Shown here: piece by piece, positions 17,239 through 24,917 of the stretch | Layout of the letters: every line of letters begins with the position of its first letter | Position numbering within the stretch: the stretch's first letter is position 1 | Notes under the pieces: model-generated | Database searches by the model: none | What the model was told of the DNA's origin: nothing | The model's input: the letters and a program-made list of their open reading frames with translations, nothing else | Made by a program: the position numbers and the translations under genes | From: Christensenella sp. UBA4247 | GTDB taxonomy: Bacteria > Bacillota > Clostridia > Christensenellales > CAG-1252 | DNA: 41,829 nt | Direction: 5' to 3' | Assembly (NCBI GenBank): GCA_002395405.1 | Contig: DGWX01000059.1 | Coordinates: forward strand, 1 to 41,829

Positions 17239-18288
17239 ATGACAAAAGAAAGAAAAATACTGTATGGAGCCGTGTTTGCTCTGGTTGCCGTTTTATTCGT
17301 TCTCGGCGGCTTGTATGATCTGAATATTTCGAACACGATCTACCAACCGGATAACTTTATGGCAATGATCTTCGAGAGTTTCGGGATCTTTCCGCCCTTC
17401 GTGATCGTTTCCGCAACGCTTTGGGCACTCTATTTTTCGATTGACGAAAAAAAGAAAGGCGCCGTTCCGAAAAAGATCGCTCTTGCTTTTCTCTCCGCGC
17501 TCCCGTACGTCGTGTACGGCTATATGGCGAGCGAAACGTATTGGACTACGCTTTGGGTGCGCGTTGTCGTGGGATTGATCGCCACCGCTCTTTTAACGCC
17601 TATGACATATTTCGTGATCGGTAGGGTAAAAGAAGAGAATCGAAAAAGGACGCTTCTGTTTCTCCTTTTCGCTTCCATCGTTTGCGTACTATCCAGCCTC
17701 GTTTCCATCAACGTTTTGAAATTTATTTGGGGCAGACCTCGCTATCGCGAAATGGTCGCGGCGGGCGACTTGGAGTTTTCGGCGTTTACGCCTTGGTATA
17801 AAATCAACGGTTTTACTCTTTCCGGGCATCATTCCTTTCCTTCGGGGCATACTTGTTCGGCGGCGAATCTATTCGTTTTTTGCGCGATTCCCGAAGTTTT
17901 CCCCGAAAAACGGGAAAAGGGAAAAATCATCGCTTTTCTTACCGCGTTTTATACGTTTATAATGGCGTATTCGCGCGTCGTCCTCGGCGCGCATTTCCTT
18001 TCCGACGTAACGGGCGGATTCTTTATCGGATTTTTAACGTACGCCGTCGCGCGATATTTCTATTTCGCGAAATTCGGAAAAGCCTTTACTGCGGAAAACG
18101 AAGAAGCCGAATGCGAAGTAGCATCGGAAACGATTGCGGAAGATGAGACCGAAACCGCCGAGGAAGCGGCGCCTTTTGAGACGGAGCAAAACGAGGAAGT
18201 CGCAAGCGAAGAAGAGCCCGAAATCATAAAAGACGCGGCGGCAGAAAGCATTGCGGAAAGCGAGGAAGCGGAAAAAGACGGAGAATAA
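17239..18288 (+). CDS. PAP2-family membrane phosphatase with acidic C-terminal tail
   Basis: Integral membrane phosphatase of 349 residues. The three PAP2 motifs are visible: KFIWGRPR (161-168, spacing shorter than the usual KX6RP), PSGH (201-204) and SRVVLGAHFLSD (245-256), with the catalytic His204, His252 and Asp256. About six to eight membrane helices precede and surround them. The last 70 or so residues are a Glu/Ala-rich cytoplasmic or wall-facing tail, not typical of the family. Likely substrates are lipid phosphates such as undecaprenyl pyrophosphate or phosphatidate. AAGGAG overlaps the end of the giant lipoprotein gene, so both are probably on one transcript. Confidence 0.9.
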   Translation: MTKERKILYGAVFALVAVLFVLGGLYDLNISNTIYQPDNFMAMIFESFGIFPPFVIVSATLWALYFSIDEKKKGAVPKKIALAFLSALPYVVYGYMASETYWTTLWVRVVVGLIATALLTPMTYFVIGRVKEENRKRTLLFLLFASIVCVLSSLVSINVLKFIWGRPRYREMVAAGDLEFSAFTPWYKINGFTLSGHHSFPSGHTCSAANLFVFCAIPEVFPEKREKGKIIAFLTAFYTFIMAYSRVVLGAHFLSDVTGGFFIGFLTYAVARYFYFAKFGKAFTAENEEAECEVASETIAEDETETAEEAAPFETEQNEEVASEEEPEIIKDAAAESIAESEEAEKDGE

Positions 18289-18299
18289 AGGAGATTCGT

Positions 18300-18328
18300 G
18301 TGACAAAATCTTCGTTTCGTCGTATGAT
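18300..18328 (+). promoter_or_regulatory. Promoter for an apparently leaderless acyl-CoA ligase mRNA
   Basis: GTGACA (18300-18305), 17-bp spacer, TATGAT (18323-18328). The start codon at 18337 is only 8 nt beyond the -10 box, where the transcript itself should begin. No ribosome-binding site lies between. Confidence 0.6.
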
Positions 18329-18336
18329 ATAGCTGA

Positions 18337-19899
18337 ATGAGAAAACCGGATACGAACGTCTGTTTTTACGAATATTTTGCTAAAAGCGTGATCGGAAGGG
18401 CGCGGTGCCTTTCCTATTTCGGACGCTCATTTTCGGGAAACGAAGTCGTAAGGCGGATCAACGGGATCGCAAAAGCGTTTGCCGAAAAAGGGATCAAAAA
18501 AGGCGACGTCGTTGCGATCCATTTGCCGAATTCCCCCGAATGCGTGTTCTCTTTATACGCGCTGAATAAGCTCGGCGCCGTTGTGTTCGTTACCCACCCC
18601 ATGCTCCCTCCGCATGCGCTTTCTTCCGATCTGAAACAAGCGAAAGCGCGCTTTTTGATTTGCAGAGCGGGGGAAGATCAGGAGATCCCGATAGAGAGAA
18701 TTACTTGCGACCTGACTCGTTTTCTGCCGCCTTTGAAAAAGCTCGCGGGACGATTTGCGGGGAGGATAAAAGAAAGCATCACGTTCCCTTACGACGCGAT
18801 CGGAGATTTGTCGATCGAAAGCGAAACGCAGGGGGAAGACCTTGCGCTGTACCTGCCTTCCGGCGGAACGACGGGAGAGCCTAAAATAATAAAGATCCGC
18901 AACTCGGCGCTGAATAAAAACGCGGAAGCGACCGTATCTCTTGCGAAGATCGATCTTACGGGAGAGCGGGTTTTATTGGCGCTTCCTCTCTATCACGGAT
19001 TCGGGCTTTCCTCCGCGCTTCACGGCGCCGTTTCGGGCGGAGCCGAGGGCGTAATCGTTCCTTATTTCAACGCGAAAAAAATCGCAAAGGAAGTCTGCCG
19101 AGGAAAAATCACGATTATTCTCGGCGTTCCGAATATGTTTCGAAAGTTGACGGATGAGAAGCCGTTTCAAAAGGGGATCGGACATATGACGCTTGCCTTC
19201 TCGGGTGGCGACAGTCTCCCCGAAAAATTAAAAATCCGCTACGACTCGCTCGCAGAGAAGGAAGGCTCCGAAAGCCGCCTCTATCAAGGATACGGGCTTG
19301 CGGAAACGGTTTCGGTTTGCGCGGCGTGTTCTTTCGGGGAAGATAAGGTCGGATCGATCGGAAAACCTGTGAACGCAGAGATCCGTATCATAAAAGATAC
19401 GGGAGAAGAGGCAAAAGAAGGGGAGATAGGAGAGATCTCCGTTTCGACCGATTCGATGATGGACGGTTATATCGGAAACGAGTTCGAACAGGGAACTCCC
19501 TTGCTGACCGGGGATCTCGGATACAAGGATAAAGACGGATTCTTATTTTTTACCGGAAGAAAAAAGAGGATCATCGTGATCGGGGGAATGAACGTGTATC
19601 CGGTGGAGATCGAGAGAGCGGCTATGACGCTTCCGTTTGTTCAAGACGCCACAGCGATGGAATACATCGAGAACGAAAAACCGAAAATTGTTTTGTTTTG
19701 CTCGGATAATTCGGAAGATTCGGAAGATTATAAAACGCAAAAGATCTTTGAAGTTCTCTCATCTTCCGTAATTCGTTACGCGATTCCGTCGCGGATCCTC
19801 TTTTTGAGAGAATTTCCGAAAACCGCGATCGGGAAGACGGATTATGACGCACTTTCTAAAATCGCAGTCGAAAGCGGGTTAGGCAGTAAAAAAATATAA
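18337..19899 (+). CDS. AMP-forming acyl-CoA synthetase/ligase
   Basis: ANL-superfamily enzyme of 520 residues that would activate a carboxylic acid with ATP to acyl-AMP and then acyl-CoA. The phosphate loop is LPSGGTTGEPK (173-183), YQGYGLAE is the A5 motif, LLTGDLGYKDKDGFLFFTGRKKRIIVIGGMNVYPVEIE covers A7-A8, and Lys500 in AIGKTDYD is the catalytic lysine. The acid substrate cannot be told; the size and motifs fit fatty or aromatic acids. An in-frame TGA lies directly before the ATG, so the start cannot be further upstream, yet there is no Shine-Dalgarno. With the promoter just upstream this points to a leaderless mRNA. Confidence 0.9.
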   Translation: MRKPDTNVCFYEYFAKSVIGRARCLSYFGRSFSGNEVVRRINGIAKAFAEKGIKKGDVVAIHLPNSPECVFSLYALNKLGAVVFVTHPMLPPHALSSDLKQAKARFLICRAGEDQEIPIERITCDLTRFLPPLKKLAGRFAGRIKESITFPYDAIGDLSIESETQGEDLALYLPSGGTTGEPKIIKIRNSALNKNAEATVSLAKIDLTGERVLLALPLYHGFGLSSALHGAVSGGAEGVIVPYFNAKKIAKEVCRGKITIILGVPNMFRKLTDEKPFQKGIGHMTLAFSGGDSLPEKLKIRYDSLAEKEGSESRLYQGYGLAETVSVCAACSFGEDKVGSIGKPVNAEIRIIKDTGEEAKEGEIGEISVSTDSMMDGYIGNEFEQGTPLLTGDLGYKDKDGFLFFTGRKKRIIVIGGMNVYPVEIERAAMTLPFVQDATAMEYIENEKPKIVLFCSDNSEDSEDYKTQKIFEVLSSSVIRYAIPSRILFLREFPKTAIGKTDYDALSKIAVESGLGSKKI

Positions 19900-19941
19900 A
19901 AAGTCCTATTTATCCGCATTTTTTGAACGAAAAATTCACTA

Positions 19942-19970
19942 TTGACATTCGCGCGCGTTCGTGTTATAAT
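19942..19970 (+). promoter_or_regulatory. Consensus promoter of spoVG
   Basis: TTGACA (19942-19947), 17-bp spacer, TATAAT (19965-19970); both boxes are perfect. The spacer again holds alternating CG (19950-19957). Strong constitutive-looking promoter. Confidence 0.9.
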
Positions 19971-19999
19971 TTTTATATAACCCGAAAAGGCGGTATGTT

Positions 20000-20266
20000 A
20001 TGAATATTACGGATGTCAGAGTCAGGCTCGCCAAGAGCGACAACGGAAAGTTGAAAGCAGTCGCTTCCATTACCATCGACGGGTGTTTCGCAGTGCACGA
20101 TATTAAAATCATTGACGGAAATAACGGACCTTTTATCGCTATGCCCAGCAGAAAGACGCCCGAGGGAGAATTTAAGGATATTGCGCATCCGATCAATCCG
20201 GAAGCGAGAGCCATGATCTCCGATTGCGTGTTAAAAGCGTATCAATTGCAGCTGGACGCGGAATAA
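20000..20266 (+). CDS. spoVG: SpoVG family RNA/DNA-binding regulator
   Basis: An 88-residue SpoVG. The start MNITDVRVRL, the central FAVHDIKIIDG and the highly conserved FIAMPSRKTPEGEFKDIAHPI identify it without doubt, at the family's usual length. SpoVG proteins bind RNA and DNA and affect sporulation, division and surface gene expression in Bacillota. The weak ribosome-binding site AAAAGGCGG lies 7-8 nt before the ATG. It stands alone, with a consensus promoter and a terminator. Confidence 0.97.
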   Translation: MNITDVRVRLAKSDNGKLKAVASITIDGCFAVHDIKIIDGNNGPFIAMPSRKTPEGEFKDIAHPINPEARAMISDCVLKAYQLQLDAE

Positions 20267-20306
20267 TCTCTTTTTCTTAATTCAATCGTCTTTATTTGTT
20301 AAACGG

Positions 20307-20345
20307 AAGTTTCGCTAGCTTTTCTTTTGCGAAACTTTTCTTTTT
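20307..20345 (+). terminator. Rho-independent terminator of spoVG
   Basis: AAGTTTCGC (20307-20315) pairs with GCGAAACTT (20329-20337), followed by TTCTTTTTATTT. Confidence 0.85.
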
Positions 20346-20385
20346 ATTTGAAAACCTATTGATTTTTCGCCGCATATACAGTAAT

Positions 20386-21717
20386 ATGCGTAATTTTATC
20401 CAAGGCAAAAAGGTTCATTTTATCGGAGTGGGCGGGATCAGTATGAGCGCGTTGATCGGAATCGCACGAACGCTCGGCGCCTATGTTTCCGGGAGCGACG
20501 AAAGCGAATCCGAGGCGTTTCTTACTTTGAAAAGAAACGGATTCGACGTGTATTTGGGTGAAAACCCGCGTTATGCCCAAAGCGCCGACCTCGTCGTCTA
20601 TACGGCGGCGATCAAACAAACGAATTCCGAACTTGTCGCCGCGGGTGAAAAAGCGATCACGCGCGCGTCTTTTCTCGCGGAGATCTCGAATCTTTTCGAT
20701 CGAACGGTAGCCGTTGCGGGAACACACGGGAAAACGACCGTCAGCGCGATGATCTCTTGCTGTCTTGCCGCGAGTAAGATCGGCTTCTCCGCGCATATAG
20801 GCGGGATCGTTCGCAATTTCGGCAGCAATACGTTTCTATCGGGGAACGAAATTTTCGTGACGGAAGCGTGCGAGTATAAAGACAGTTTTTTGACCTTACG
20901 ACCCGACGTTGCCGTCATTTTGAACGAAGAGATCGACCACGGGGATTATTTTAACGACGTGGAAGCGGTTTACAGATCCTTTGCCTCGTTCGTTCGTCGC
21001 GTTAAAAGCGGTGGGATCGCGATCCTCGGCGACGGCGTGTCTTCTCATATCGACGTATGCGCATATGAAAACATTACCTTTTATTCTTATGGGAAGGATT
21101 TTTCTTTCGAGGAAAAAGGAGACGGGGGATTCGTATTGCATATATCGGGGGAGCCGCCTCGATTTTTCGCGACTTCCGCCAAGGGAAAGCATAACGTATA
21201 TAATGCGGCGATCGCGGCGTTTACCGCCCTGAAAACGGGAGTGGAAGAGGACGCGGTCAGAATGGGGCTTGCAGGTTTCCTCGGCGTTAAGCGGCGTTAC
21301 GAATTTCGGGGAACGACTGCGTCGGGCGCTCCCGTGATCCACGATTACGCGCATCACCCGAGTGAGATCGAAGCGGTTCTAAAGGTCGCGAGGGAAAATT
21401 TGAAAGGGCGGCTCTTCGTCGTGTTCGAACCGCATACGTATTCCAGAACCAAAACCCTCTTCGAAGAGTTCGTTCGGGTTTTGTCAAAGGCGGACGTTTT
21501 GATCCTTTTGCCAACCTATTCGGCGAGAGAAACGCCCGATATGGGGGTATCGTCCAAAACGCTATTTTGCTCTCTAAGCGCGCCCGAAATGTATTATTAT
21601 TCCGCTTACGAAGGGGTAAAGACCCTGCTTGATAAGATCGCGAAAGGCGGCGACGCGGTCCTCGTCCTCGGCGCGGGCAGGGTCGAGGCGCTTGCCGATA
21701 TGTTTTCGGAAAAATAG
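20386..21717 (+). CDS. murC: UDP-N-acetylmuramate--L-alanine ligase MurC
   Basis: Peptidoglycan precursor enzyme that adds L-Ala to UDP-MurNAc, 443 residues. KVHFIGVGGISMSALI is the N-terminal nucleotide-sugar fold. GTHGKTT (112-118) is the ATP loop, ACEYKDSFL and ILNEEIDHGDYF are the middle domain, and HDYAHHPSEI and FEPHTYSRTK mark the C-terminal domain. I chose the ATG at 20386: the open frame runs back to 20296, but that part overlaps the spoVG terminator and has no family homology. No Shine-Dalgarno precedes this ATG; a TATACA box at 20375-20380 would place the transcript start at the ATG, so it may be leaderless. Confidence 0.94.
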   Translation: MRNFIQGKKVHFIGVGGISMSALIGIARTLGAYVSGSDESESEAFLTLKRNGFDVYLGENPRYAQSADLVVYTAAIKQTNSELVAAGEKAITRASFLAEISNLFDRTVAVAGTHGKTTVSAMISCCLAASKIGFSAHIGGIVRNFGSNTFLSGNEIFVTEACEYKDSFLTLRPDVAVILNEEIDHGDYFNDVEAVYRSFASFVRRVKSGGIAILGDGVSSHIDVCAYENITFYSYGKDFSFEEKGDGGFVLHISGEPPRFFATSAKGKHNVYNAAIAAFTALKTGVEEDAVRMGLAGFLGVKRRYEFRGTTASGAPVIHDYAHHPSEIEAVLKVARENLKGRLFVVFEPHTYSRTKTLFEEFVRVLSKADVLILLPTYSARETPDMGVSSKTLFCSLSAPEMYYYSAYEGVKTLLDKIAKGGDAVLVLGAGRVEALADMFSEK

Positions 21718-21749
21718 GGAAAACACGATCGATCTTTTTTACGCGGGAA

Positions 21750-21775
21750 GCGGCGGTTTTTTGCGCCGCCTTTTT
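21750..21775 (+). terminator. Rho-independent terminator of murC
   Basis: GCGGCG (21750-21755) pairs with CGCCGC (21764-21769), followed by CTTTTT. Short but G/C-only stem. Confidence 0.75.
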
Positions 21776-21778
21776 GTG

Positions 21779-21807
21779 TTGCAATTTATAAAACACCGTT
21801 GTATAAT
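21779..21807 (+). promoter_or_regulatory. Promoter of the winged-helix/uvrBA operon
   Basis: TTGCAA (21779-21784), 17-bp spacer, perfect TATAAT (21802-21807). No GAAC-N4-GTTC LexA box is seen between here and the start codon at 21843. Confidence 0.82.
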
Positions 21808-21842
21808 ATATTTATCTTAAGGCGATAGTAACGGTAGAAAGT

Positions 21843-22568
21843 ATGAACGACGTTTCGATCAAAGTGCTGGACGCGCTCTTCGACCTTTGCGAAGGCGAAG
21901 GATATAGCATTCTGGAAGCGGAAGAGATCACTTCCCGTATTTCTTATTATGAGTTTGCGAAGGACGAGCTTACCGAGATCCTCGAAGCGCTCGTTGCGGA
22001 CGGATTGATCGATTTGAAATATGCCGATAACAAAGAGTTTTGCGTGGCGATGCGAACGAAGGGTCGCACTCTCATTAAACAATCGCGCGAGCGCCTCAGT
22101 AAACTCATCGAAGAAGATCCGGAGCTTGCAACCTATCGGGAAGAAAAAAGAGCCGCCGAAGCCGATCAAAGGGAAAAGCGCGCTCTCGAAGAAGAGAAAG
22201 AGCGCCTGAAAAAGGAAAGAGAGGAGAGACTTCGCCTCGCTCACGAATCTTTTATCGCCGCGGACGGCAGAGAGGAAAAGCTCGAAAAGAAACAAGAGCT
22301 TGAAGTCGCAAAGGAAAAAAGCAAAGAGGAAGAGAAGAAGATCGAAGAGCTCGAAGCGCGTATCGACGAGGTGGAACAGCGCGAAAAATCAAGATCGTTC
22401 TCTCATTATACTCGCGGTTTTTACGAAACGCAAAACGCGCCGGCGGAAAGCGTTCATAAAGATCCGAAGAACGCAAAGACCTTTCTCTTTGCGCTTCTCG
22501 GGGCCGCGGTCGGAGCCGCGATCATCAATCTTATATTCCTGATCATTATTTTGGTGAAAGTATGCTGA
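21843..22568 (+). CDS. Tail-anchored winged-helix/coiled-coil membrane protein, unknown function
   Basis: A 241-residue protein I do not recognise as a named family. Residues 1-80 look like a winged-helix fold (SIKVLDALFDLC, YEFAKDELTEILEALVADGLIDLKYADNKEFCVAMRTKGRTLI). Residues about 80-185 are a long charged coiled coil, and a single hydrophobic helix at about 213-240 ends the protein, so it should be tail-anchored with the rest in the cytoplasm. The next gene has the same plan without the coiled coil. Both lie directly before uvrB and uvrA in one operon, which hints at a link to DNA damage or nucleoid-membrane attachment; that is inference only. Confidence 0.7.
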   Translation: MNDVSIKVLDALFDLCEGEGYSILEAEEITSRISYYEFAKDELTEILEALVADGLIDLKYADNKEFCVAMRTKGRTLIKQSRERLSKLIEEDPELATYREEKRAAEADQREKRALEEEKERLKKEREERLRLAHESFIAADGREEKLEKKQELEVAKEKSKEEEKKIEELEARIDEVEQREKSRSFSHYTRGFYETQNAPAESVHKDPKNAKTFLFALLGAAVGAAIINLIFLIIILVKVC

Positions 22569-22948
22569 ACAAAAAAGAGAGCGCTTTGATGCGCGTTATA
22601 TACAAACAAACGACGAAAAATAAGGGTATGTGTTTGATCCGCCCCGTGGATATTATGGTGGGCATTCCGTATTCTTTGGATTTTAAGGAAGAAGACCTCG
22701 AACCCACGATCCGCGCTCTGGTGTACGACGAATATATCGATCTTGTGGAATCGGACAAGCGCGGCAATTTTTACTATTGCATTACTCTTTTGAAAAAGGG
22801 ATTCGCCTTCCAAAGAAGCGAAGAACAGCGCTTGCGCGCCCGTCGGTCGAGTATTATTTCCAAGGTTCTTTTGACCCTTCTCGGCGCGGCGATCGCGGTT
22901 GCGGCAAAACCTTTGTTTACTTTGATCATAAACGCGATTAAGAAATAA
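22562..22948 (+). CDS. Small winged-helix membrane protein, paralogue of the preceding gene
   Basis: A 128-residue protein of unknown function. Residues 1-85 follow the same winged-helix-like plan as the upstream gene product (SALMRVIYKQ, then EEDLEPTIRALVYDEYIDLVESDKRGNFYYCITLLKKG). A C-terminal hydrophobic helix at about 100-122 shares the LLGAA element with it. It overlaps the upstream gene by 7 nt and its stop is 2 nt before the uvrB ATG, so all are co-translated. The two may form a heterodimer at the membrane. Confidence 0.72.
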   Translation: MLNKKESALMRVIYKQTTKNKGMCLIRPVDIMVGIPYSLDFKEEDLEPTIRALVYDEYIDLVESDKRGNFYYCITLLKKGFAFQRSEEQRLRARRSSIISKVLLTLLGAAIAVAAKPLFTLIINAIKK

Positions 22949-22950
22949 AT

Positions 22951-24915
22951 ATGGATTTCAAACTCGTCAGTCCTTTTGCGCCTTGCGGAGACCAGCCGCA
23001 AGCGATAGAAAAACTCGTGGACGGGGTGCGTGACGGACTTTCCACGCAGGTTCTTCTCGGCGTAACCGGAAGCGGCAAAACCTTTACGATAGCAAGCGTG
23101 ATCGAAAAACTCAATCGTCCCGCCCTCGTGATCGCGCATAACAAAACCCTTGCCGCCCAGCTTTGCAATGAATTTCGTGAATTATTTCCGCATAACCGCG
23201 TGGAGTTTTTCGTTTCTTATTACGATTATTATCAGCCCGAAGCGTATGTTCCTTCGACCGATACCTATATCGAAAAGGAACTCGATATAAACGACGAGAT
23301 CGACAAGCTGCGACACTCCGCAACGGCCTCGCTCTGCGAGCGACACGACACGATCGTCGTATCTTCCGTTTCCTGTATTTACGGACTCGGTGCGCCGAAA
23401 GAGTACTACGCGCATGCCGTTTCCCTTCGCGAAGGAGACGAAAAGGAAAGAGAAGAGATCATTCGAAAGCTTGTCGGGATCCAATACGTTCGGGCGGATA
23501 TCGATTTTCGCCGCGGATCTTTCCGCGCGAAGGGCGACGTTTTGGATATATTCCCCGTCAGCTATTCCGAAACCGCGGTGCGCGTGGAGTTTTTCGGAGA
23601 CGAGATCGAGCGCATAACCGAATTCGACGTCGTTACGGGGAAAACGAAAGCGGAACTTAAACACGTTAATATTTTTCCCGCGAGCCACTATATGATCGGC
23701 GGAGATAGCACGGAAAAGATCCTTGCGAAGATCAACGCGGATATGCTTATTCGAGAGAAGGAATTTTCCGAGCAGGGCAAGATGATCGAAGCCCAGCGCA
23801 TCCGCGAGCGCGTTCTTTACGATACCGAGATGATCCGCGAGGTCGGCTATTGCAGCGGTATCGAGAATTACAGCCGCTATTTCGACGGGCGTCTTCCCGG
23901 AACGCCGCCTTATACTTTGACCGACTTCTTCCCGGATGATTTTATCGTGTTCGTGGATGAAAGCCATATGACCCTTCCGCAAATTCGAGCGATGTATAAC
24001 GGAGACAGAGCGAGAAAAAAGAACCTCGTAGATTACGGATTTCGCCTTCCCGCGGCTTACGACAATCGTCCGTTAAAATTCGATGAGTTTATCGATCGCG
24101 TTCCGCAAATGATTTGCGTTTCGGCAACGCCCGCTCCTTACGAAATGGAGAGAGCGGGTCAGATCGTGGAACAGTTGATCCGTCCGACGGGGCTTGTGGA
24201 TCCCGTCGTTACCGTAAAACCCATCGAAGGGCAGATCGACGATCTTCTCGGCGAGATCAAGATCACGGCGGCGAAAGGATATCGAACGCTCGTTACGACC
24301 TTAACCAAGCGTATGGCGGAGAACCTGACCGAGTATTTGAAAGAGCAGGGCGTAAAGGCGATCTATATGCATAGCGATATCGTTACGCTCGAGCGCATCA
24401 AAACGGTAAACGCTTTGCGTAAGGGAGAGTACGACGTCCTCGTTGGGATCAACCTTCTTCGCGAAGGTCTCGATATTCCGGAAGTCGGGCTCATTGCGAT
24501 CATGGACGCGGATAAAGAAGGGTTTCTCCGCAGCGAAACTTCCCTCGTTCAAACGATCGGAAGAGCGGCGAGAAACGTGGACGGCAGGGTCGTAATGTAC
24601 GCCGACGTTATGACGGACAGTATGAAAAAAGCGATCGGAGAGACCGAGCGCAGAAGAAAAATTCAAACGGAACACAACGAGAAATTCGGGATCACGCCGA
24701 GGAGCGTCGTTAAAAAGATCGTAAATACGATCGAGATCTCGAAACCCGTTCGCGAAGATAAACCGAAGGAAAAGCTTCTCCCCAAGGAACTCGACCACCA
24801 GATCGAACTGATCACCGCTTTGATGAAAAGAGCGGCGGCTTCGCTCGATTTCGAAACGGCGATCGACCTTCGAGAGCAGCTTCAATCGTTGCAGGCGTTA
24901 CGGAAAGGAAAATAA
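22951..24915 (+). CDS. uvrB: Excinuclease ABC subunit B
   Basis: Nucleotide excision repair helicase-like subunit, 654 residues, usual length. Walker A is GVTGSGKT (37-44). The DNA-clamping beta-hairpin is YYDYYQPEAYVPSTDTYIEKE (about 91-111). DEFIDRVPQMICVSATPAPYEM and IGRAARNVDGRVVMYAD carry helicase motifs, and the C-terminal UVR motif that binds UvrC is at about 613-648 (ELDHQIELITALMKRAAASLDFETAIDLRE). The ATG is 2 nt after the previous stop without an evident Shine-Dalgarno, so it likely relies on translational coupling. uvrA follows 2 nt after. Confidence 0.97.
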   Translation: MDFKLVSPFAPCGDQPQAIEKLVDGVRDGLSTQVLLGVTGSGKTFTIASVIEKLNRPALVIAHNKTLAAQLCNEFRELFPHNRVEFFVSYYDYYQPEAYVPSTDTYIEKELDINDEIDKLRHSATASLCERHDTIVVSSVSCIYGLGAPKEYYAHAVSLREGDEKEREEIIRKLVGIQYVRADIDFRRGSFRAKGDVLDIFPVSYSETAVRVEFFGDEIERITEFDVVTGKTKAELKHVNIFPASHYMIGGDSTEKILAKINADMLIREKEFSEQGKMIEAQRIRERVLYDTEMIREVGYCSGIENYSRYFDGRLPGTPPYTLTDFFPDDFIVFVDESHMTLPQIRAMYNGDRARKKNLVDYGFRLPAAYDNRPLKFDEFIDRVPQMICVSATPAPYEMERAGQIVEQLIRPTGLVDPVVTVKPIEGQIDDLLGEIKITAAKGYRTLVTTLTKRMAENLTEYLKEQGVKAIYMHSDIVTLERIKTVNALRKGEYDVLVGINLLREGLDIPEVGLIAIMDADKEGFLRSETSLVQTIGRAARNVDGRVVMYADVMTDSMKKAIGETERRRKIQTEHNEKFGITPRSVVKKIVNTIEISKPVREDKPKEKLLPKELDHQIELITALMKRAAASLDFETAIDLREQLQSLQALRKGK

Positions 24916-24917
24916 CT

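Noticed and set aside
20296..20385. Upstream extension of murC
   Set aside because: Overlaps the spoVG terminator hairpin and encodes a Phe-rich stretch absent from MurC proteins; start moved to 20386.
23182..23982. 266-codon open frame opposite uvrB
   Set aside because: Lies within conserved uvrB sequence and has no family features.
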